From: Candidatus Aenigmatarchaeota archaeon
GTDB lineage: Archaea; Aenigmatarchaeota; Aenigmatarchaeia; GW2011-AR5
Assembly: GCA_016198625.1 (NCBI GenBank)
Contig: JACQIH010000030.1
Coordinates: forward strand, 1 to 21,184
DNA length: 21,184 nucleotides
Direction: 5' to 3'
In this document: positions 6,437 to 14,258 of the stretch, piece after piece
Layout: every line of letters starts with the position of its first letter
Numbering within the stretch: position 1 is the stretch's first letter
Notes under the pieces: generated by a model
Told to the model about the DNA's origin: nothing
Seen by the model: the letters and a program-made list of their open reading frames with translations, nothing else
The model's database searches: none
Position numbers and translations under genes: made by a program

Positions 6437-7894
6437 ATGGCCCCAGATATAGAGGAAATCGCGAGGCGCCGCGGCTTTTTCTTCCGGTCCTCGGAAATTT
6501 ACGGCGGCATGTCGGGATTTTACGACTACGGCCCGCTGGGAACGCTGATGAAAAGAAAATGGGAGGGCTTGTGGAAAGGATTTTTTTTGGGTCTTGACGA
6601 GAATTTTTACGAAATAGAGACTGCGGACATAATGCCCGAGCCTGTTTTTGTCGCATCGGGTCACGTCCAGAGTTTTGTCGATCCCGTAGTCAAATGCAGG
6701 AAATGCGGATTCGCGGAGCGTGCTGACCATATACTGGAGGATGTTCTGGAAGAAAAGTTTGAAGGTCTTTCTCCCCAGCAGCTTGATGAGATAATAAAGA
6801 AGCACAACTTGAAGTGCCCTAAGTGCGGCGGGACATTGCATGAAGTAGGAATTCTCAACATGATGTTCCCGATAAATGTCGGCGTTGACAAGCCGGCAAA
6901 GGCTTATCTGCGGCCGGAAACTGCCCAGGGAGTTTATGTAAATTTCCCGAGAGCCTTCGAGGTGATGCGCAAAAAATTGCCTCTTGGGATGGCAATCATC
7001 GGCAAGGCTTATCGTAATGAAATATCGCCGCGCAACCTTTTGATAAGGATGAGAGAGTTCACGCAGGCAGAACTACAGATATTTTTCAACCCGAAAAAAA
7101 TCGTCAAGCATTCAAAATTCGGCGAAGTGAAGGATTATCCCCTGCGGATATATTCGGAAGAGAAGAAAATAAGATTCACACAGGAAATGCCTTGTTCTCT
7201 TGTAGTAGAGGACCAGAACCTGCCGGAATTTTACGTTTATCACATGGCGAAGATACAGCAGTTTTATCTTGATATTCTGAAGATAGACCCCAAGAAATTC
7301 AGGTTCCGCGAACTTTCTGAGGAGGAACGGGCATTTTATAACAAATACCACTGGGATGTGGAACTGGAATTGAGCGATGGCTTCAGGGAAGTAGGCGGCA
7401 TCCATTACAGGACTGACCATGATTTGGCAGGCCACCAGAAGGTTTCCAAGCAGGACATGTCAGTTTTCGCGGACGGCGAGAAGTTCGTCCCTCATGTCCT
7501 TGAGCTCAGCTTCGGGGTGGACAGGAACGTTTTCGCGCTGATGGAATTGTCGCTGAAAAAAGACGGCGAAAGGACGATATTTTCTTTCCCCAGGCTTGTA
7601 TCGCCCTACGATGTCGCCGTATTCCCGCTTGTCAGCAAAGACAAGCTGCCGGAAAGATCAAGGAAAGTGTTTGAAATGCTCAAGAAAAATTTCGTCGTTT
7701 TCTACGACGAGTCAGGCAGCATAGGCCGCCGCTATGCCCGCCAGGACGAGGCGGGAACGCCTTTCTGCGTCACTGTTGATCACCAGACCCTGGACGACAA
7801 TACGGTCACTGTCCGCGACAGGGACACGACCAAGCAGGCAAGGATCGCTGTTGACGAGCTCGCGGAGAAAATAGCAGGAATGTTCAGCCTCTGA
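6437..7894 (+). CDS. glyS: glycyl-tRNA synthetase (archaeal/eukaryotic alpha2 type)
   Basis: Class II synthetase that charges tRNA-Gly. The 485-residue protein starts IEEIARRRGFFFRSSEIYGGMSGFYDYGPLG (family motif 1 region). It carries a zinc-ribbon-like insertion with two CxxC pairs (CRKCGF and CPKCGG), the YLRPETAQGVYVNF motif 2 region, FREVGGIHYRTDHDL, and HVLELSFGVDRNVFALME near motif 3. It ends with an anticodon-binding domain (SPYDVAVFPLV...FVVFYDESGSIGRRYARQDEAGTPFCVTVD). It is somewhat shorter than typical archaeal GlyRS (about 550-580). The start is ATG 6437, since the in-frame extension to 6353 has no family similarity and passes through the TATA element. Its 3' end overlaps the convergent CBS-domain gene by 11 nt. 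Confidence 0.96.
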   Translation: MAPDIEEIARRRGFFFRSSEIYGGMSGFYDYGPLGTLMKRKWEGLWKGFFLGLDENFYEIETADIMPEPVFVASGHVQSFVDPVVKCRKCGFAERADHILEDVLEEKFEGLSPQQLDEIIKKHNLKCPKCGGTLHEVGILNMMFPINVGVDKPAKAYLRPETAQGVYVNFPRAFEVMRKKLPLGMAIIGKAYRNEISPRNLLIRMREFTQAELQIFFNPKKIVKHSKFGEVKDYPLRIYSEEKKIRFTQEMPCSLVVEDQNLPEFYVYHMAKIQQFYLDILKIDPKKFRFRELSEEERAFYNKYHWDVELELSDGFREVGGIHYRTDHDLAGHQKVSKQDMSVFADGEKFVPHVLELSFGVDRNVFALMELSLKKDGERTIFSFPRLVSPYDVAVFPLVSKDKLPERSRKVFEMLKKNFVVFYDESGSIGRRYARQDEAGTPFCVTVDHQTLDDNTVTVRDRDTTKQARIAVDELAEKIAGMFSL

Positions 7895-9029
7895 ACTTCC
7901 TCATCTGACCGGACTTCTTCGCTCTCTGGTGCTTCTGCATCTTGCCGTAGCTCTTCATTATCTCCCGCTCCAACTTGCCCAGGACGTCCTGCGCGACATC
8001 AAGAGGCTTCCATCCCATTGAGTGCGACACGAAGAGGCCCAGCGGCGTGCCTATTCTCGCGCGCATCACGTATCTTATTTTCCTGTCCCCGCCGCCATGG
8101 TCGTTCTGCCTTTCTACGTGAACAAAAAGATATTGTATGCCGTCTATCATCCTGCCTATCTTCTGGACGAACCTCGTTGTTGCTTCGTCGAGTCCGGCAA
8201 CAACCTCGCTGCTTTCGCCGTGGAGCCCGGTGATTTGCACATAAACCTGCTTTTTAGGGCCCGATACAAGAAGTTCCAATATATCCTTGGGCGTTATTAT
8301 ACCTATATCGCCATTAGTGATTATCACTTCCTCGTTTTTCTGGAGCAGCTCCAGAGCCTTTTCCAGAGGGGCATTGCCTTGCAAAACGGCGGCGTCGTGC
8401 ATGAAAGACTCTACGCCGGCCTTTTCAGTGGTCATTTTTTCACTGACTCCCCGTTCCTTTGTCCTGCCCCTCATCTCCATCTTCTCCTTGCCTTCGGAAA
8501 GTTTTATCATGTCCATCGTCCCTACGATTCCGATGACCTTTTGGCCGTCAAGAACAGGAACGCGCGAAACGTTTTTATTGAACATGATTTTCTTGACTTT
8601 TCCCACGCTGTCGCTTCTGCTGACATACTCGCATTTCACGGCAATATCCCCGCAGGTTTTCTTTGTGTTCATCAGTTTTGATGCAACCCTGACAACATCG
8701 GATTCGGAAACAATGCCCACTAAATTCCCCTTATCCGTGACAGGCACGGCCCTTAGGCCCGAATTCAGAAGAAGTTCTATGACTTTCTGCAAATCATGTT
8801 CGGGCGAAGCGGTAGATGCGCTTGTTATGTAGTTTTCAACCTTTGTTGACTGTATGTCGATGTCCTTTGTAACGACGTTTTTCAGCTCCAGCAACCCAAG
8901 GACGTTCTTCCCTTCAACGACAGGAAGACGGTGAATATTGTATTTTTTCATCTTGGCAAGAGCTGTGTTTAACGTGTCGCCTCTTTCGCACGTTATCACG
9001 TTTTTGGTCATTATCACGCTTACTTCCAT
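7884..9029 (-). CDS. four-CBS-domain protein with C-terminal HPF/RaiA-like domain
   Basis: The 381-residue protein has four CBS units, at roughly residues 1-58, 62-118, 125-180 and 205-255, each ending in a pattern such as LPVVEGKNVLGLLELKNVV or VPVLDGQKVIGIVGTMDMI. CBS pairs usually bind adenosine nucleotides and sense energy state. The last ~110 residues follow a beta-alpha-beta-beta-beta-alpha order (VYVQITG; FVQKIGRMI; YLFVHVERQ; KIRYVMRARIG; GLFVSHSMG; DVAQDVLGKLEREIMKSY) like the HPF/RaiA ribosome-hibernation fold, followed by a very basic tail (KMQKHQRAKKSGQMRKFRG) suited to RNA. The start ATG 9029 follows an AGGTGAT site overlapping the endA stop, 8 nt downstream of that gene, so the two are co-transcribed. 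Inference: a nucleotide-responsive ribosome-binding factor. The HPF call is by eye. Confidence 0.85.
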   Translation of the reverse strand: MEVSVIMTKNVITCERGDTLNTALAKMKKYNIHRLPVVEGKNVLGLLELKNVVTKDIDIQSTKVENYITSASTASPEHDLQKVIELLLNSGLRAVPVTDKGNLVGIVSESDVVRVASKLMNTKKTCGDIAVKCEYVSRSDSVGKVKKIMFNKNVSRVPVLDGQKVIGIVGTMDMIKLSEGKEKMEMRGRTKERGVSEKMTTEKAGVESFMHDAAVLQGNAPLEKALELLQKNEEVIITNGDIGIITPKDILELLVSGPKKQVYVQITGLHGESSEVVAGLDEATTRFVQKIGRMIDGIQYLFVHVERQNDHGGGDRKIRYVMRARIGTPLGLFVSHSMGWKPLDVAQDVLGKLEREIMKSYGKMQKHQRAKKSGQMRKFRG

Positions 9030-9037
9030 GCAATCAC

Positions 9038-9634
9038 CTAGGGCTTCATTCTAGTAATACTGTAATATGTACAATCCCCTTCGTTATCCACAATCGCCCA
9101 CAGCATCCTCGCGCGTATGTTGTGCGCAAGCCTGACGGAACGCGACAGTTCCTGGAAAGACATCGTGAAGTCCTCGGGCACGGAGAAAACAATCCACTTC
9201 GTATGTTCCTTGGCTGATTTCGGCCCCTTCTTCAACTGAACGCCACGCTCATAAACCCGGAAGTCGCAGCCGAACTTGAAGCCCGTGCGCACGAGCAGGC
9301 CGCGCTCCCGAAGGTCCTCATAGACGCGGTAGCGCTCCGCAAATCGTTTGTCAAGGGATGCTGAATGTTTGAACAGCTCTTCGAAGGTCATCTGCTTCTC
9401 TTTGTCAAAAACCCTTATCCTGCCCCGCTTCAGCAGCAGGCATGCCTCGACCAAAGCTAATTCAAGCCTGTCAGGAAGCATCTTGCCGTAATAGCCGGGC
9501 TCATAGACACTTTCAATGTTTTTCCATGCGACCGCCTTGTTTTCCTCCAGTACGGTATCGACTACCTCTTTGAAAGGCTCCGGCTCCACGTATTCGGGTC
9601 TGTCTTCTTCCTGCTCATTTTTCTTTTTTGGCAT
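9038..9634 (-). CDS. endA: tRNA-splicing endonuclease subunit, catalytic Lys replaced
   Basis: EndA family enzyme that cuts BHB motifs in pre-tRNA introns. The 198 residues hold both the N-terminal domain (YGKMLPDRLELALVEACLLLKRG) and the C-terminal nuclease domain (RYRVYEDLRERGLLVRTG, FGCDFRVYERG, AIVDNEGDCTYYSITRMKP). Compared from memory with the Methanocaldococcus jannaschii enzyme (Y115, H125, K156), Tyr is at 128 and His at 144, but the lysine position (VRKK in that enzyme) reads IRAR here: Ala175 followed by Arg176. The Tyr-His stretch is also about 6 residues longer and lysine-rich (KKGPKSAKEH). It may be a structural subunit, or Arg176 may substitute, or another subunit may be encoded elsewhere. 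Family assignment is secure; activity is not. It is followed by the CBS/HPF-like gene. Confidence 0.93.
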   Translation of the reverse strand: MPKKKNEQEEDRPEYVEPEPFKEVVDTVLEENKAVAWKNIESVYEPGYYGKMLPDRLELALVEACLLLKRGRIRVFDKEKQMTFEELFKHSASLDKRFAERYRVYEDLRERGLLVRTGFKFGCDFRVYERGVQLKKGPKSAKEHTKWIVFSVPEDFTMSFQELSRSVRLAHNIRARMLWAIVDNEGDCTYYSITRMKP

Positions 9635-9736
9635 AGTAATCGCTCTTCGTTCTGTTAGAATAATGCGGATATACTGATTAAAGAAGCAAGGTATGGGTCT
9701 GTGCCCCCTTACTTCTCTGAAGCTTTGTGCTCAAAG

Positions 9737-9744
9737 TTTAAAAG
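9737..9744 (+). promoter_or_regulatory. TATA-like element upstream of pgk
   Basis: TTTAAAAG preceded by AAAG (BRE-like purines). Its centre is 26 nt before an ATG at 9766 that opens a 24-codon frame ending at 9840. The element could drive a short leaderless mRNA or a long pgk leader. Confidence 0.4.
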
Positions 9745-9842
9745 ATTGCACTACAATTGGTCTGCATGACGACACAAGCACTTCCCGCAAAGCCGCTTTT
9801 CTTACTGTTCTGTTGCAACATCCATATGAAAAGAATTTAAAG

Positions 9843-9858
9843 TATGAAAAAGTATGAT
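9843..9858 (+). repeat. 16-bp direct repeat, copy 1 (pgk leader)
   Basis: TATGAAAAAGTATGAT occurs here and again, identically, at 9882-9897, 39 bp apart start to start. A TTTAAA element (9837-9842) abuts this copy. Possibly a regulator binding site or a duplicated promoter segment. Confidence 0.6.
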
Positions 9859-9881
9859 ATTAACTAAGAGCCAAGCGACTA

Positions 9882-9897
9882 TATGAAAAAGTATGAT
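9882..9897 (+). repeat. 16-bp direct repeat, copy 2 (pgk leader)
   Basis: Identical to 9843-9858. It ends 14 bp before the pgk start codon and just before the GGGGG run that may serve as ribosome binding site. Confidence 0.6.
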
Positions 9898-9911
9898 TTG
9901 GGGGCTTTATC

Positions 9912-11369
9912 GTGGTCAATTTTGACGAGCTGGCGGCCTTGGACGAGCTGGACGCCCAGCATATCGCGGGCAGATCTGTACTTCTGAGAACATCCTTTGA
10001 CGCTTTCGACGAGCACGGCAATATAAAAGACGGCCTGCGAATTGAAACAGCTGAGGGGACCATAAAGACGCTAAAGCAGAAAGGCGCGAAAAGAATAATC
10101 ATCCTTACGTACGCAGGAAGGCCGGAAAAGGCCCCCGTGAAGGAACCTAAAATCGGCGAGAACGCCCGCTACAACGGGCTGCTTTACGACAGGAGGCTGA
10201 GCCTGCGGCCCGAAGCCGATTATTTGCACGGCATGCTCAAGGAAAAGGTTCATTTTATTTCTGCCCTGGATGATGACGGCAACTTCTTCGCGGACGCGAC
10301 TGACTACGTCAAGCACGCGTCGGAATACATGGACAGGAAAGTGAGGAACGGGGAGGTTGTGCTCCTCGACAACATGAGGTTCTGGGAAGGCGAAAATAAC
10401 GGCGACAAGGATATCGGCAGGGAATTTGCAAAGGCCATCGCGTCGCTGGGCGATGCATATATCCAGGACGGCTTCGCGCAGGCCCACAGGGTCAACAACG
10501 CTACCGTCGGGGAGATAACAAACCACGTGAAAATCAAGGTTCTTGGCCTTCAGTTCAAGAAGGAGGTAGATTACCTGAAAGGCATTTTCAATAATCTCAC
10601 GAAGAGCGAGAGGAGGCCTTTCGTTTTCGTAATAGCCGGGAAGAAGATAGAGACGAAGCCGGGCATTGTATCGAAGATCGACGTTGCAAGCAAGCTCATG
10701 GACAATATGCGCGTCGGCGACAAGATTTTCGTGGGGGGCGCTTTGTCGTACCCCTTCCTCATCGCGGAGAAATACATGGAAGACGTGAAGAAAGGGAAGG
10801 AAGAGATGATGAAAAACGTCAGGGGAAAGCAAATAAAGGACATCGTCGGGGATTCCTACCTCGAGTGGGACCAGATATACGACCAGATAATGGTTGCGGG
10901 CAACATGCTGATCAAGGCGAAGGAAAGGAAAATAGAAGTGAGCCTGCCAGTCGATCACGGCGTGTTCACGATAGGCGCGAAAGCGCCGGAGGTTTTCTAC
11001 GTCGATAAGATTTCCGAAGGCATGGTCGCTGGCGACGTAGGGCCGAAGACGGTCGAGAATTGGGCAAGAAGCCTCGAGCATGCCCATACGGTCGTGCTCG
11101 CGGGGCCAGTCGGATGGTACGAGAACGAAATCTTCGCTGCAGGCAGCCTCGGCGTTGTTGAAGCCATTGTGCGGCAGACCGAGGCGAACAGCACTATTTC
11201 AATAGCGGCGGGCGGCGATACGGCGGAGATGGTCAGGAGCTTCGGATTCGGCCAGAGATTTTCTCTGGTTTCCATAGGCGGCGGCGCCACGCTCGAATTC
11301 CTTATGAACGGAGGTCTGCCCGCGCTGGAACTGCTTGACAGGAAGGAAAAAACAAGGGTGATTGTATGA
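9912..11369 (+). CDS. pgk: phosphoglycerate kinase, divergent N-domain
   Basis: Transfers phosphate between 1,3-bisphosphoglycerate and ADP (reverse in gluconeogenesis). The C-terminal nucleotide domain is standard: GDVGPKTVENW, TVVLAGPVGWYENEIFAAG, AAGGDTAEMV, SIGGGATLEFL. VLLDNMRFWEGE and DGFAQAHRV match the family LENLRF and DAFGxAHR segments. The N-terminal substrate site is unusual: the canonical RVDFNVP reads RTSFDAF and SHLGRP reads TYAGRP, so D, N and H residues that hold 3-phosphoglycerate are changed, while R of DGLRI is kept. At 485 residues it is longer than the usual ~400-415, with extra sequence near residues 75-140. The start is GTG 9912 behind GGGGG. It overlaps gap by 4 nt (ATGA). 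Most likely a real but divergent PGK. Confidence 0.9.
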   Translation: MVNFDELAALDELDAQHIAGRSVLLRTSFDAFDEHGNIKDGLRIETAEGTIKTLKQKGAKRIIILTYAGRPEKAPVKEPKIGENARYNGLLYDRRLSLRPEADYLHGMLKEKVHFISALDDDGNFFADATDYVKHASEYMDRKVRNGEVVLLDNMRFWEGENNGDKDIGREFAKAIASLGDAYIQDGFAQAHRVNNATVGEITNHVKIKVLGLQFKKEVDYLKGIFNNLTKSERRPFVFVIAGKKIETKPGIVSKIDVASKLMDNMRVGDKIFVGGALSYPFLIAEKYMEDVKKGKEEMMKNVRGKQIKDIVGDSYLEWDQIYDQIMVAGNMLIKAKERKIEVSLPVDHGVFTIGAKAPEVFYVDKISEGMVAGDVGPKTVENWARSLEHAHTVVLAGPVGWYENEIFAAGSLGVVEAIVRQTEANSTISIAAGGDTAEMVRSFGFGQRFSLVSIGGGATLEFLMNGGLPALELLDRKEKTRVIV

Positions 11370-12385
11370 AGATATGCGTCAACGGTTACGGGACAATAGG
11401 GAAAAGGGTCGCCGACGTGCTTGCGCAGAACCCCAATATGAAGCTGGTGGGCGTGTCCAAATATACGCCAGATCAGGACGCGAGAATCGCGAACATGAAG
11501 GGCATAAATGTCTTCGTTCCTGCGGAATCCGTGGGCAGTTTCAAATCAAAGGGCGTGGAAGTTTTCGGGACCGTTGATGAAATGATAAACGAGGCCGATG
11601 TTGTCATAGACGCTTCTTCGGACGGAAAGGGTGTCCAGAACAAGAACAGCATATACGCGCCGAAAAACAAGACGGCCATATTCCAGGGCGGCGAGGACGA
11701 GTCTATAGCTGATATCAGCTTCAATGCGAGGAGCAATTTCGACGCTGCGAAGGGCAGGAAATACGTACGCGTCGTCAGCTGCAATACCACCGCGTACTGC
11801 CGTTTGCTGAAGCCGCTGACCGAGAATTACGCGATAAAGAATATCGACGCATTCCTGATAAGGCGCGGGGCTGATCCGAGCGACAGCAAAGGTTCCGCCC
11901 TGAATTCTGTCGAGTGGAAATCGAAGAGCCACCATGCGCACGACGTCAACACCGTCATAAACGTTCCCATGAACAGCGTGGCATTCAAGGTGCCGCATAC
12001 GATTGCGCACATAAATTCCATGAGAGTTGAGTTTGATCAGGCCCCGGGCAAGGACGCCCTGTACGACTTGTACAAAAACGAGTCGCGCGTCGCTTTGCTG
12101 AACAGCGCGACAACAAGCTCCCAGATAATGGAAGCGGCCCGCGATATAGGCCTGAACAGATACGACACTTATGCCGTTTCACTGCTGATGAACACGGTGC
12201 AGGCCAACGGCAACAGCGTTTTCATGTCGTTTTACGTGCCGCAGGAATCCATAGTCGTCCCGGAAAATGCGGACGCCGCTGTCGCGCAGGCAGGAATCAT
12301 GGGCAGGGAAGAGTCCATGAAAACCACGGACAAAATTCTCGGTATGGAAAGGATAAAGCGCGAGCTTGAAAGCATCTTCGCGTAG
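11366..12385 (+). CDS. gap: glyceraldehyde-3-phosphate dehydrogenase, archaeal class II
   Basis: Phosphorylating GAPDH interconverting glyceraldehyde-3-phosphate and 1,3-bisphosphoglycerate, the step next to PGK. The 339-residue length is typical of the archaeal type (usually NAD(P)-using). It opens with the Rossmann motif VNGYGTIGKRVADVL and carries the catalytic cysteine C139 in SCNTTAYCR. The HHAHDVNTVINVPMNSVAFKVPHT segment is characteristic of the archaeal enzyme. The ATG overlaps the pgk stop (ATGA), with GGTGAT immediately upstream as ribosome binding site, so it is translationally coupled to pgk. tpi follows after 19 nt, so the three form an operon. Confidence 0.96.
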   Translation: MKICVNGYGTIGKRVADVLAQNPNMKLVGVSKYTPDQDARIANMKGINVFVPAESVGSFKSKGVEVFGTVDEMINEADVVIDASSDGKGVQNKNSIYAPKNKTAIFQGGEDESIADISFNARSNFDAAKGRKYVRVVSCNTTAYCRLLKPLTENYAIKNIDAFLIRRGADPSDSKGSALNSVEWKSKSHHAHDVNTVINVPMNSVAFKVPHTIAHINSMRVEFDQAPGKDALYDLYKNESRVALLNSATTSSQIMEAARDIGLNRYDTYAVSLLMNTVQANGNSVFMSFYVPQESIVVPENADAAVAQAGIMGREESMKTTDKILGMERIKRELESIFA

Positions 12386-12404
12386 CCGCGGATGGTCACT
12401 AGTA

Positions 12405-13085
12405 ATGAGATTACCCGTCATTATAGTTAATTTCAAGGCCTACGGGGAAGCCACAGGCGGAAACGCCGTAAGGCTTGCGCAGCTATGCGATGCCGTTGCC
12501 CGCGAGCACGACGTGAGTATCGCCGTCGCTCCGCAATATCACGACATAGCGCCTGTGAAGGACGCCGTCTCCCTGCAAGTATTTGCGCAGCACATAGACC
12601 CTGTTGCCAAGGCCGGAGCTTTTACAGGCCACGCGGTTGCGGAGAATTTGAAGGAAGCCGGCATCGTCGGCACGCTGATTAACCATTCCGAGAAAAAAAT
12701 GGCGGAGGCGGACATCAAAAAGTGTATCGGCATAGCAAAGAGCGTCGGCATAGTTTCTGTTTGCTGCGCTGCTACGCCGGAAGAAACGGGTTCAATAGCG
12801 GAGCTTGCCCCCGACTTCATAGCGATAGAGCCGACGGAGCTTATAGGAAGCGGCGTCTCGGTTTCGAAGGCGAAGCCGGAAGTCGTGACACAGAGCGTGG
12901 ATATTGTTTCAGCCAGAAATTCAAAGGTAACGGTTCTATGCGGCGCAGGCATAACAAACGGCGCTGACATCAGCGAAGCGCTTCGTCTCGGCACCCGTGG
13001 CGTGCTTGTCGCGTCAGGCGTTGTAAAAAGCCCGGACCCCGGAAAAGTGCTCGCCGAATTTGCAAATGCGCTGAAACTTGGCTAA
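12405..13085 (+). CDS. tpiA: triosephosphate isomerase (archaeal short form)
   Basis: Interconverts dihydroxyacetone phosphate and glyceraldehyde-3-phosphate. The 226 residues match the shortened archaeal TIM barrel (about 220-230). Catalytic residues are visible: K11 in VNFKAYGE, H94 in LINHSEKK, and E142 in IEPTELIGSG. The phosphate-binding C-terminal loop reads CGAGITNG and GVLVASGVVK. The start ATG 12405 (MRLPVIIVNFKAY) is preferred over an upstream in-frame TTG at 12366 inside gap, because archaeal TIMs begin just before the NFK motif. It is the third gene of the pgk-gap-tpi operon and supplies the substrates for the following FBP aldolase/phosphatase. Confidence 0.96.
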   Translation: MRLPVIIVNFKAYGEATGGNAVRLAQLCDAVAREHDVSIAVAPQYHDIAPVKDAVSLQVFAQHIDPVAKAGAFTGHAVAENLKEAGIVGTLINHSEKKMAEADIKKCIGIAKSVGIVSVCCAATPEETGSIAELAPDFIAIEPTELIGSGVSVSKAKPEVVTQSVDIVSARNSKVTVLCGAGITNGADISEALRLGTRGVLVASGVVKSPDPGKVLAEFANALKLG

Positions 13086-13134
13086 GATTAAATACGTTAT
13101 GTCTATAGAAATAGCAGTTCATGGTGTTTGACAA

Positions 13135-14214
13135 ATGAAAATCACTCTGACCGTAATCAAGGCCGACATAGGCGCTGTCGGAGGTCATACGAAGCCGAGC
13201 AGGGAAATCCTCAAGACCGTAGAGGATTTCATCCGCAGCAGGCAAAAGATGTTTCTTGATTCTTATATCAGCTATACCGGCGACGACATCCATATTCTCA
13301 TGAGCCACCAGCACGGAACGGGCAGTGAAGAAATTCACAAGCTCGCCTTTGACGCGCTCATGCAGGGTACGGAGGTCGCGAAGCGACAGGGCCTGTACGG
13401 CGCGGGACAGGATTTGCTGAAGACTTCTTTTTCGGGGAACGTCAAGGGAATGGGCCCTGGGGTCGCGGAGCTGACCTTCGAGGAAAGGCCGAACGAGGCT
13501 TTCGCCCTCATCACCGCGGACAAGACCGAGCCGGGCGCTTTCAATTTTCCTTTCTACAGGCTTTTTTGCGAGCCTTCCGCGAACACGGGGCTGCTGCTGA
13601 ACCCGACGCTGACCAGAGGCGTGAAGTTCCGGGTCATGGATGTCATGGAAGGGAAAATCGCTGACATGCACACGCCCGAGGACACTTTCATGATTGCCGC
13701 CTCGCTCATGTACCCGGGCCGCTACGTTGTTGAATCCATACTGACAAGGGACGGCGAGCCGATTCTTGCGGCTACGACGGACAGGCTTCACAACATTGCC
13801 GGAACTTACGTCGGCAAGGACGACCCGGCTGCGTTGATAAGGCTCCAGAAGCAGTTCCCGGCCACGGAAGAGATGGGTTCTGTTTTCAAGCTCGCGCACT
13901 ACGTTGCCGGCAACACGCGCGGGAGCCACCACGTGCCGCTGATGCCCGTGAAGCTGAAAACGTCATCGACGACGAATTTCTGCATACCTATCGTGAGCGC
14001 TGCGGTGTTCAGCATGCACGAGGGCGTTTTCACGGAAGCTGTGGATGCCTTCGAGACGCCCGACTGGGACTTTGTAAGAGCGCGCGCATCGCAGAAAGCC
14101 GAATTCATGCGCGAGCAGGGCTTCGTGCATCCCGCGACCTTGATACCGGAAGAGCTTGAATACAACAAGGGCTACCAGTCGATAATGGACGAGGTGAAGA
14201 AGAGGTTCAGATAA
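13135..14214 (+). CDS. fbp: bifunctional fructose-1,6-bisphosphate aldolase/phosphatase
   Basis: Archaeal FBPase type V. It condenses the two triose phosphates to fructose-1,6-bisphosphate and dephosphorylates it to fructose-6-phosphate, making gluconeogenesis one-way. The 359 residues carry the family blocks in order: IKADIGAVGGHTKPS, TGDDIHILMSHQHGTG, EIHKLAFDALMQGTEVAK, LYGAGQDLLKTSFSGNVKGMGPGVAELTFEERP, and DKTEPGAFNFPFYRLF. Conserved Asp/His/Glu in these blocks bind Mg2+. It begins 49 nt after tpi; a TTAAATA element near 13088-13095 suggests its own promoter in addition to read-through. Together with pgk, gap and tpi this gives the path from 3-phosphoglycerate to fructose-6-phosphate. 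Confidence 0.96.
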   Translation: MKITLTVIKADIGAVGGHTKPSREILKTVEDFIRSRQKMFLDSYISYTGDDIHILMSHQHGTGSEEIHKLAFDALMQGTEVAKRQGLYGAGQDLLKTSFSGNVKGMGPGVAELTFEERPNEAFALITADKTEPGAFNFPFYRLFCEPSANTGLLLNPTLTRGVKFRVMDVMEGKIADMHTPEDTFMIAASLMYPGRYVVESILTRDGEPILAATTDRLHNIAGTYVGKDDPAALIRLQKQFPATEEMGSVFKLAHYVAGNTRGSHHVPLMPVKLKTSSTTNFCIPIVSAAVFSMHEGVFTEAVDAFETPDWDFVRARASQKAEFMREQGFVHPATLIPEELEYNKGYQSIMDEVKKRFR

Positions 14215-14258
14215 GAAGGCTGTAATCTCTGAATATCCGGTTTCCATCTTTCCGATGA

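Noticed and set aside
10071..11087. 338-codon minus-strand frame opposite pgk
   Set aside because: Antisense to conserved pgk motifs; its length is explained by GC-rich third positions in pgk.
12970..13932. 320-codon minus-strand frame opposite tpi and the FBP aldolase/phosphatase
   Set aside because: It crosses two recognised genes in antisense and has an Arg/His/Val-rich, non-domain-like composition.
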